From NCBI GenBank assembly GCA_016946835.1, contig JACVTC010000041.1, positions 917,501 to 981,500 on the forward strand: DNA of 64,000 nucleotides, written 5' to 3'. The notes beneath the pieces were generated by a model, which saw nothing but the letters and a program-made list of their open reading frames with translations, was not told the origin of the DNA and did not search any database. Numbering within the stretch: position 1 is the stretch's first letter; each line of letters starts with the position of its first letter. Of this stretch, positions 38,801-48,621 are shown in pieces. This DNA is from Neocallimastix lanati (nom. inval.). Lineage: Eukaryota; Neocallimastigomycota; Neocallimastigomycetes; Neocallimastigales; Neocallimastigaceae. A program made the translations under genes and the position numbers.

Positions 38801-40633
38801 TTTTATTTGATCTTCACTTTTATTATTTACTTCTTTTTCATCATCACAATTCATTCTATTTTCATTTTTATTATTCATTTCTTCTTCTTCATCATATTTT
38901 GTTCGATTTTCACTTTTACTATTTATTTCTTTCTCATCGTCACATTTTATTTGATCTTCACTTTTATTATTTATTTCTTTCTCATCGTCACATTTTGTTT
39001 GATCTTCACCTTCATTATTCATTTTTTTTTCATTATCACATTTTATTTGATCTTCATGTTTATTATTTATTTCTTTTTCGTTATCATATTTTTTTCGATC
39101 TTCACTTTTTTTATTTATTCCTTTCCCATTGTCACATTTTATTCGATCTTCACCTTCATTATTCACTTCTTTTTCACCATCACATTTTATTCGATCTTCA
39201 CCTTCATTATTTATTTCTTTTTCACTATTACATTTTATTCGTTTTTCAATTTTATTATACATTTCTTTTTCACAATTACATTTATCATTATTTTTTTTAT
39301 CATTCATTACTATCTGTGATAAATCATCATTATCTTCTAGGTTTATTACTAAATAATTCTTTCTTTTCTTACCTTTTTTAGATATTTTATTATTCCTTTC
39401 ATCATTTTTATCATCTATAATATTTATATCTGGTATATTATTATTTTCTTTATTTTTTCTATCAATAGCCTTAATATTAGTATCTCCTTTTAATAATTTG
39501 TTTTTTATTGAAGTTAAATTTTTTCTTTTTATCTCTTTTTTAGATTTATGATTTTTTTTATCATTATCTATTATAAAGACATCTGGTATATTAATATTTT
39601 TTTCATTTTTTTCATTAACAACTTGAATTTCATTATGGTTTTTTAATAAGCGATTTTTTCTCTTTCTACTTTTTTTGGATTTTTGAATTTCTTTTTTATC
39701 ATTTATATTTTCATCAATAGTTAAATCTAATATTTCAATATCATTTTTTTCACTTTCATCATAAGTTTTAATACCATCATTTTCTTTCACCAGTTTAGAA
39801 GTATTTTTTTTTATTCTACCTCTTCTTGATTTCCTATTTTTATTTTCGTCGCTTTCCTCTTTTTCCAAATCATTTTTTAATATAATTCTTTTATAATTTT
39901 CTTTAGTTTTATCAACGAATATTTCAATTGTTATATTTGGCAGACTTCTATATATTTGATTTTTTTCATTTACGGTATCATTATTTATCAAATTAGACAT
40001 TGATAATGGATTTAATTGATTATCATTTAAAGTATTTTTTGTATTTTTATATTCTATAGTATTATCTTCGTTTACGTTATTGCATTTAGTTTTATCATTA
40101 ACATAATTCAAAATATCTTTTCCTAAAAATGGTTTTGTTCTTATTAATTTTTTATTTAAATTTTCATTCTCTTGAACAATCTTAAAACACTTTTTATCAT
40201 TTAATTTTAATAGTTTTGAATTTGAAATTCTATTATCTTTGGTCTCAATTTTTACTTTCATTTTTTTTAATTCTTCATTTATTGTATCTTTCCATTTATT
40301 TGAAATTACTAATTTTTTATTCAATATATCATTATTATTTTCATGTTTATTTAAATTATTATTATCTAAAATTGAAGGATTTTCCTCAAATTTTCCTAAA
40401 TTTATAACATCTATATTATTTATTACATTATTATCAGTTTTATTGTTGATATCAATTTTCTCCATTTTATCAATATGATGGTATCTCTTAATAGAATTAT
40501 TGATATATAGGTTATTACTTTTATCTTTTGTCATTTTATTTGTATTTTCGTTTTCATTTATATTCTCTTTGTCAGTACCTGTTTCTAAATATGAAATATT
40601 TGAAGATTTTAGAGTATTTTCTAATTTACTCAT
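34615..40633 (-). CDS. ASH1-type SET-domain histone H3 lysine methyltransferase
   Basis: Exons: 40633-36890 (3744 nt), 36742-36688, 36552-36362, 36199-35952, 35762-35495, 35388-35227, 34857-34615; all phases agree, 1636 aa. The catalytic unit lies in the small exons: AWS (CDCKEGENCGSGC, FIECDPQLCKC, CSNQRFQR), SET (GSKGYGLKTI, ELIIEYTGEV, RFANHSCNPNC, ELLYDYNFHSF) and post-SET (CNCGSKNCRGIIG). The YDYNFHSF and CRGIIG wording is that of ASH1/ASH1L, an H3K36 methyltransferase, rather than SETD2. The first exon encodes 1248 residues of Lys/Asn/Glu/Asp-rich disorder with about 27 copies of a 16-aa repeat (37925-39255) and three looser units ending in SRKRKN-like basic patches. The C-terminal 150 residues are basic and unrecognised. 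Confidence 0.88.
34923..35131. repeat. TTTTTA hexanucleotide microsatellite in a SET-gene intron
   Basis: About 34 nearly perfect copies of TTTTTA lie in the last intron of the SET gene (34858-35226). Because the unit is a multiple of three, long F/L- and F/Y-repeat frames appear on the plus strand; they are artefacts. Confidence 0.95.
35790..35878. repeat. AAT trinucleotide microsatellite in a SET-gene intron
   Basis: A run of ATA/AAT units of about 85 bases lies in the intron between the SET exon (35952-36199) and the post-SET exon (35495-35762), just upstream (in gene sense) of the acceptor. Confidence 0.9.
37925..39255 (-). repeat. 48-bp coding repeats with a 621-bp higher-order duplication
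   Basis: Tandem 16-residue units of the form KCDDEKEINNKSEDQI fill the middle of the first exon of the SET gene. On top of this, about 37950-38474 recurs almost unchanged at 38571-39095, an offset of 621 bp (207 codons), including the odd 15-residue unit with EGGK. The offset keeps frame, so the gene tolerated a recent unequal exchange. Confidence 0.9.
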
Positions 40634-40701
40634 TATTAATAAATATAATAAAATTAAAATATATATATATTAAATGAAATTCAAATAAATGTACCCTTAA
40701 A

Positions 40702-40741
<40 letters not shown>

Positions 40742-42194
40742 CTTAATTATTAATGTATTAAGCACTAAAGATATATAAATTTTTATATATATATTTTTAT
40801 TAATAAAATAAAATGATTGAAAATTAAATAAAAAAAATATTTATATTATATAGAAAAAAGGAGAATAAATATAACAATTTAAAATATTTATATATATATT
40901 TATAAATATATATCTTATTTATTCAAACTACAATTATACTATTAATTAAAAAAACTAAAAATTAAATTTTAATTTTATTAAAATAAAATTAGTCAATAAA
41001 AGCTTTTATCGATACTTTTCTTAATTACGTTTTTAATAATATATTTTTTATTAAATAAAACAAAATAATTGAAAATAAAAATGATAAAAATAAAAAAACA
41101 TATATATTAAATATAATAAAAAGTAAGATAATTTAACAATTTAAAAATACAATTAATTAAAAAGGAAAAATTTAATTTTGATTTTATTTAAATAAATTAA
41201 TCAGTAAAAAAATTTTTTTTGGAATTTTTTTTTAAATTACATTTTTATTAGTAACATATATATTAATATATTACTTTTTAAAGAAAATATATATATGATT
41301 CATATATAAATTTTTGATAAAAAATAGATCTAAATTTATATTGCTAATACTCTATATATAACAGATTGAAATTGTTAAATCAATTTAACGATAATATAAT
41401 ACTAATTACTATTAGTTAATGATTTCAAGTAGGAATACGCAGCATTATAATTTATTTAGTATTTAAAATAAAAAAAAAAGCATTAATTTATTAATAATAC
41501 TATTAGATTTTAAATTTGTACTTTTAAAATAACCAATCAAATATAATATATATAAATTTATTTATTCATTATTTATTTATTCATTATTTATTTATTTATT
41601 TATTCACTATTTATTTATTAATATATATATTTATTTATTCATTATTTATTTATTTATTATTTATTTATTTATTATTTAATTTTTATTATTCATTCATTCA
41701 TTTTATACCATGAATTAAAAAGAAAAAAAGGAAATCATTTATTCATTTAAATTATTAATAAATAATTTTTTATTTACAATTTTTTTAATATTTATTTATT
41801 ATATTGAGTTTTACTTAATTTATATTAATATCAATATAAATAAATCAATACAATAATCTAAAAAATATTAAAAAAAAAAAAAAAACGTATTTAATTTACT
41901 ATTTGTAAAATATTTAATAAAAAGAAATTCCTTTGTTAATGCTTTGTTTATAATATTATATTCATTTTTTACAGAATTTAAATTTTTTATATATTTATAG
42001 TAATATAAATTTATAATGATATTATTCAAATTCTATCATTTATTTAAAATATTTTTCTTTACTCTTAAAAAAAAAAAAAATTTATATTTTCCTTTTCTAT
42101 TTAAATATATAAAATATTTGAACATATATTTAAAAGTATGTAATATTGTTTAATTATAATATATATTTAATATAATAAAAAAATTTAAATTTTT

Positions 42195-42365
42195 TTTTTC
42201 AGACGCAATTATTACGAACTTTAAATTTTATTTATATATTCATATATTAATATGAATATTTTTATTAAAAAAAAAGCATAGAATTAGAAAAAAAAATAAA
42301 TATTATTTGTCCAATTAGAACAATAATATTTTAAATAATAATATGAAATAAAAAATAATTAATGA
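42195..42365 (-). mobile_element. 5'-truncated copy of the LINE 3' tail
   Basis: This stretch matches the 3' tail of the LINE at 48640-48815 in order and wording: CGCAATTATTNCGAACTTTAA, then ATGAATATTTTT, AAATAAATATTATTT, CCAATTAGAACA and ATAATATTT. A T run just before it (42190-42199) is the A tail seen on the minus strand. The match stops near 42365, as expected for a 5'-truncated retrocopy. Confidence 0.7.
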
Positions 42366-42460
42366 TACTATAAAATTAAATTTAAATTTACTCTCACTCT
42401 CATCCATTGTTACAATATTAATAATTATGAAGGATTAGATTAAGCTAAAAGCAATACAAC

Positions 42461-42561
42461 AGGAGAGTTGCATTTCGCCAAGGTGGAGTATTGATATAGA
42501 TAAATAAATAAATTAAAATTTTTTTAAACTTGTTTTTATTCTATAGTAATAATATCTAATT

Positions 42562-42617
<56 letters not shown>

Positions 42618-42649
42618 AAATTTTCAATTTGGCGAAATGCCCCACTCCC
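42461..42649. mobile_element. MITE (family A) with 9-bp target-site duplication
   Basis: Left end AGGAGAGTTGCATTTCGCC; right end read on the other strand GGGAGTGGGGCATTTCGCC. Direct repeats CAATACAAC flank it at 42452-42460 and 42650-42658. The GCATTTCGCC core and duplication length match the element at 19061-19388, so both belong to one non-autonomous family. The 189-bp interior is AT-rich and non-coding with a TTTA repeat. Confidence 0.8.
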
Positions 42650-42658
42650 CAATACAAC

Positions 42659-42736
<78 letters not shown>
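42659..42736. repeat. TTA microsatellite directly beside the MITE
   Basis: About 25 copies of TTA begin immediately after the right target-site duplication of the MITE at 42461-42649. Confidence 0.95.
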
Positions 42737-42737
<1 letters not shown>

Positions 42738-43461
42738 ACATTTAAATTTCTTTGTACCATTTATAAATTTTATTTCATTTTATTTTATTTTTCTAAATTT
42801 ATAATAAAATTTATTTATTTTTATTTATAAGTTTTATTTAATTTTTTGGTTAAAACTTTTTTTTAATTTGATATATTTTCAAAGCTTTTCTAAATTTAAG
42901 AATTGCATTTTAATAATATTATTTTTAAAAGTTATTATAAAATAGTTTATAATTAATTTTAATTTAAAATTATTATTATTTACTTCATAAAATTACTATA
43001 CTAATCATCTAAAATAAAAAAAAGGGATAATTTGTATATTTTTAAATTTTAAATTTTAAAATATTCATATTATCCACATAATTATTATAGTAATTCATTA
43101 TTGTCAATTATTATTGCTAATTTTTTTTTATAATAATATTAATATTACATTTAGTATATTCAAAACTAAAAAGTATTGTTAATATTATTAACATTATTGT
43201 TAATTTGTTATTATTATTCTTATTACATTGTTATATTTATAATAATATAATCAAAGAAAAAACCCTTTTTTTAAAAAATTATCAGAATATACTTCAAATA
43301 TTATTTTAATTTTAATTTTAGTTTTAGTTATTAATAAAAAAAATTAAAAAAAAAAAAAAAAAAAAAGTTTGCTATAATATTAAATAAATAATTAATTAAG
43401 AGATAAATAAATTTATGATAATAATCAAATGAAACATAAATTAAAAATGATTATTGCTTTA

Positions 43462-43506
<45 letters not shown>

Positions 43507-43844
43507 ATATGTATGTATATATATATATGAGAACTAATGAGTTTAAACTAGCATGTTTTTTTTTTGTTTTGTTTTGTTTTGTTTTGTTTTAGTATATGAT
43601 ATTAGTTAATTTGAAGATAAACAAAAAAAACAAAAAAACAAAAAAAAAAAAACATAACAAAAGTCACGAATAAATTAATAATTTTTTAAAGTAAAACTAT
43701 TAGTAAACATAATTTATATTATAAAATCTATGTTTTCTAAAATATACTAAAAATTTCATTAAAACTTTTTCATTAATTATACATAAAAAATATCAATAAT
43801 TATTTTTTTTTTGAAAATATTGGGCATTAATGATATTAATCTAT

Positions 43845-46168
43845 TCATAATAAACTATTAAACCAACTTTCTAGATGTTCTTTTATAAATAAATTTTGAT
43901 AAGTTAATTCATATGGTTGTTCCTTTTTTACTACCTTCATTATATCTCTTTGATTTTTTTCATTTTCCCATATTTCATTATGAGAATATCTATTATCATA
44001 TCCAAAAGACGCCATATAATCATTTTTTACTGGTTGTGGTGGAACATAATCTTTCCATTCATTAACTGGTGTTATCGATTGTGAATTTGTATAATCATGA
44101 TAATAATTATTACTAGAATAAAAATTACTTTGATCATGTTCGAAATAATCATCATTACTTTCTGGATCTTTTACAAATGGAGCGTCTGTGAGAATTGAAT
44201 GATTGTAATCGTTAAAACCATTAGTAGTTATAATATCTCTTTCTTTTATATCGTCAATAGAAATATCTTGATTTTTAACGTTATCTTCAACTTGTGAATG
44301 GCTTATATTATTTAAATTAAGTTTTTCTTCTGTCATTTTAATACCATCTTTAACACCATTAATTATAGATGCACCAGTTGCAGCTGTAAAATTAAATAAA
44401 GTATTTTTTGAAGTAACAAAAATAGACATCTTTCTTGGTTTTTCTTTTTTAGTTACAGATTTCCATTTAAATATATCCCAATTAATTAATTTTAAAATTA
44501 AATCATATTTTAATTCTTGTTCATGAATAGATAAATGATGATTATCAATATTTGGTATAATATTATCTAATGTTAAGATACCATCCTTCATCATCATTTC
44601 TAATATACAATCTTTTAAATGTTCTATTGGTGGAGTAATATATGGATTATCTAAAGCTGACATTGGATCAAATCCTGGTGTTTCCTTAAAGAATTTTTCA
44701 ACTTTATTTACTTGTTCACTTCTCCTAATGTTTATAAATTTGTCGACAGAAATATTTGACTGACGATAATCTTCAATTTCATTGAAATTAGATGAAAAGT
44801 ATTTAATAAACTCAACTGCTGATTCTTTAGTAAATTTGAACTTTTCAGCAATATCAGAATTTACTTGCTCTAATAAATATTTTTGAACAGTTTTTGGGTT
44901 CATTAATTCCATTGATTTAAAATCAAGATTTTCTTCATATCCTTTGACTATTATAGAATAAAAAAAAAAAAAAAAAAAAAAAAAATTAGTTATATATAAT
45001 AGTTAGTAATACCATAAAGTACTACCAAAATTTAATATTTTTAATGAATATAAAAATAAATAATATTTTTTATCTTACATTTTCTTAAAGCAGAAATTAA
45101 AGATTGACCTGAGTTACATAAAATAACTTCTAATAAACCATTTTTTTCATTTTTTAAAAGCCAAGCGAAAATTTCATTTATCTTATCATATTGACTAATA
45201 TTTGATTCAGAATTATTAAATAATAAATTAATATTTTTAATAATTAAAGTTACTGGATAACTTTTTGATTTTACAACTTTTAATACAGTTTCAATTTCAT
45301 CTAATTTTTCTTCCAATCTTCCACTTAAAGTTTGATTTGAAAATGATTCCTCTGAAAGACAACGAGATGAAACTGATGAACTTGATGAAGAAGATCCTAA
45401 TCTAACATATTTATTAGAGGCATCATCTATTAATTAAATAATAAAATGTTAATATAATAATAATAATAAAAGGGAAAAAAAATATTATTTTTATTTAGTT
45501 TTTTATAACTGCTTGAATTATTAATTTTTAAATACTAATAATACCAATAATGATTATATTAAATAATGATTAATTTCTTATTTATATTTACCTAAAGAAA
45601 AATAACCAAAAACATTTAATATGGCATATACTAATTGTTCACTATCTCCGGTATAAACTGTTTTATCTTGTTGATAAAGCATTGAGAAATAATCATGTAA
45701 ATCAAGATTTAAAATAATCTTATTATGTTTGTGTTCTTGAATAGCCCAAGATTGCAAAGCATATCTTACTCCGTATCCAGGTGGAGATTCAAATAAAAGA
45801 ATTCTTCCTTTATTTTTATTATCTTGAATTTGTTTTACTATATGTTTTATATTATCTTTAAATAATGGTAATCTCAATTCATTTTCAAGATCTTCAGTTA
45901 ATACAGGTTCATGAGCAACAACATATCTTAACATTTTTCTAGTTAATCTTTTAGTTTGTTTAGATTTAAATTCATTCAAATAGAGCATTCCATATTCATT
46001 AAGACGATAATGCTCAGCAAAAGCTGCCATTTTTTTATTTCTTTTATGGATATAATGAATAGCATATGTTAAACTACTAAATAAAACAAAAGAAGTAGTT
46101 CCTATAATAACTTTTTGCTTATTATTAAGGGTTGCAAGTCTATTTGCCTTTTCTATATTCGATTCCAT
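43845..46168 (-). CDS. Membrane-anchored protein with a degenerate P-loop (AAA/STAND-like fold)
   Basis: Exons 46168-45592, 45426-45079, 44947-43845; phases 1 and 1 agree, 675 aa. Residues about 19-40 (VIIGTTSFVLFSSLTYAIHY) are a single membrane segment followed by a basic stop. RILLFESPPGYGVRYALQSW (about 122-141) occupies the place of a Walker A motif in an AAA-type ATPase, but the expected GKT/GKS is replaced by G-V-R. YPVTLIIKNINLLF (about 250) is in the place of Walker B, with Asn in place of the acidic pair. A helical C-terminal region follows (GFDPMSALDNPYITPPIEHL), then an Asn/Asp/Tyr-rich disordered segment. I cannot name the family; it may be an inactive ATPase-like adaptor on an organelle membrane. 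Confidence 0.65.
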
Positions 46169-46364
46169 TTTTAATATAAATATTTATAAAAAAAATCAAT
46201 AAATTGGTATGTTTTTTTTTTTTTTTATAAAAAAAAAAAAAAAAAAAGAAAAAAGGATCGTTTATGAGTCAATAATATTTATTATTATTGGAAATTTAAT
46301 GTAATTTCAATTTTATAATTTCAAAATTAGGAATATTAATATATAAATATTATTTTTATTTTAT

Positions 46365-46406
<42 letters not shown>

Positions 46407-47834
46407 TGGATTAATTGGGAAGGCTAAAATAAAATCAAGCTAATATTTATTATATTTTTGTAAATTTTGATTAAATTATAATAATTTTAATAAAATAATG
46501 ATCAACTCTTATAGCCCTTTCTCTAAATTAAAAAATATTTAAATATTTAAGAAGGTAAAATAAATTATAAATTATATGTTAATACATTTATATAAATATT
46601 ATATATTATTTATTTATTTTATCATTTTTTATATTATAATAAATTAATTTATGTTTTACAACTTTATATTACATTTCATTTATATATAAATAATACTAAT
46701 ATTAATATTTGTAATATTATTCTAATTATCATTAAAATAAATATTAAATTATTAATCTATTAACTACGTAATATTCAATATTTTTTTATTGACTTTTAAA
46801 AACAATTATCTTTTCTGCACTAACTATAAACAATATACATTTATAATTAAAAAAAAAAAATAATAAGTTATTTTTTTTTATTTATTTTTATTATTTAATT
46901 TCTTTCCTCCTTTTTTAAAGAAAAATAAAAAAAGAATATTTGTTATATTTACTACATAAAAATATCGATTTAGTTCTCAATTTTTTTTTTTTTTTTTTTT
47001 TTTAAATGTTTTTTTTTAAAAAAAAAAAAAAAAAAAAAACTAAAAATATATATTAAAATAAGAAAAAAAAATAAAAAAAAAAAATAAAAAAATTAATAAA
47101 TAGTATTTGAATTATAATATTATTATTTACTTAATATGCATTAATTTACATTAATTTATATATATATATATATTTATACTTTTCTTTTCTTTTTTTATGA
47201 ATAAAACTATATAAATAATACCTAATTAATGTTTTATATATTACTTATATAATTTAAATAATTAAGCCTTTATATCTTAATTATTAAATCATATAAACGT
47301 ATTAAAATAATAAAATATATATATTGTATTTTATAAATTATATTATCTTTTTTTCTTCTAAAAAAAATATTATGAAAGATTCTCCACATCATATATAATA
47401 TATTATTTTTCATACATTATATATTATAATATAAGGATAAATATATTAAAATATGAATAGGTCGATATTTTTTCTTTTTTTGGTTTAATTAAAGTGTATA
47501 AACCAAATTTCTTTATTATTTATGATGATATACTTAATCTTTATATACGTTAACCTTATTTAAACTAATATTGATATTGATTCCTGTGAAACATCGTACT
47601 GTATTGAAGTTTTTTTTTGATTTTAAAATGTTACACAATAATATAAATTTTCATAATCAAATATATTTAAATATTATATTACAGTAATATTATAAATATA
47701 TATAAAAATATATAAAAATAGATATATATATCTTATTAGATTAGAGTTTTATATGTATTCAGCATACATGAATTAAATATTATTTATAATTATTTAAATA
47801 TTTAAAGTCTTTCCAATTTTTATCCTGGTGGTTA
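46169..47834. other. AT-rich spacer with long T/A homopolymers
   Basis: Upstream of the P-loop-like gene. Long T runs at about 46368-46404 and 46980-47003, paired with an A run at 47017-47039. No gene or RNA seen. Confidence 0.6.
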
Positions 47835-47843
47835 GTACTTAGG

Positions 47844-48009
47844 GATTAACACACATAAGATTAATGATTGACCCTGCGCATGTCTTTTTAATATATATGG
47901 GATATTTTCTCTCTACCCTGGGTTTTCACTATATATGAGGCTGGAAGTTCACTCGTCATGGTATGATTTACAAATAGTCTCGGACTCAGACCTTGTGTTA
48001 AAGTTTTGC
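47844..48009. mobile_element. Candidate small inserted element with 9-bp direct repeats
   Basis: A GC-richer segment of 166 bp is flanked by GTACTTAGG at 47835-47843 and 48010-48018. Its ends share an imperfect inverted TTAACACA motif (left ATTAACACACATAAG; right, other strand, CTTTAACACAAGG). The duplication length is that of the MITEs in this window, but the inverted repeats are weak and set in from the ends. A tRNA-derived SINE is the alternative, since TGGTTAGTACTTAGGG and GATTGACCC loosely resemble A and B boxes. Confidence 0.45.
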
Positions 48010-48621
48010 GTACTTAGGATGAGGAAAGAATATTATAATATTTAATTTTAATTTTGCTATAATTTATTTTTTAATAACTAATATATATAAAAAAATGTTT
48101 ATAAAAATATTTTTATTTTTAACAATAAAAAAAATATATTTAATTATTTATTATTTATTCATATTTAATTATTTATTTTGAATAAAATAATATTAACTAT
48201 TCAGATTTTTTGACATTTTTAATGTGTTTATAATAATGTTTAATTTTTTAATGTCTAATATTGAAAATAATTATAATTATTATTCATTATTTATTTACTT
48301 ATTTTGTTTTTAATTGAATTAAAAAAAAAAATTATGGCTTTAAATTAATAATTAAAAATGCTACATTACAAAATGTATCATATACTTAAATAATATATAT
48401 AATTAATTAAAAAAAAATAAGGCTTAATATTTTTTTTTTCATATATTACATTATATATTATATATTCAATATAAAATAATATATTTTTGTATTATCTTTA
48501 TATTTAACACAATAAATGATTTAGTTTAAAAAATTATTTATATATAAAATAATTTATGTAATATAAATGATGCTATGTATTAAAATTAAAATAATATAAT
48601 ATATTAATAATAATTAAAAAA

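Larger units (their letters stand above)
40634..43844. other. Gene-free AT-rich spacer with mobile-element remnants, about 3.2 kb
   Basis: Between two minus-strand genes. It contains an AAT repeat (40700-40740), TTTA-type tracts (41560-41700), a LINE tail copy, a MITE and a TTA repeat (listed separately), a T run of about 38 bases near 43465-43501 and GTTTT repeats near 43565-43590. No coding exon recognised. Confidence 0.6.

Noticed and set aside
37897-39381. Long plus-strand open frames of F/H/Y/L repeats
   Set aside because: They are the antisense of the 48-bp coding repeats of the SET gene; units divisible by three keep all frames open.
47820-47880. tRNA-like sequence (A-box and B-box lookalikes)
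   Set aside because: No cloverleaf can be drawn and the B-box match is poor; direct repeats suggest an insertion instead.
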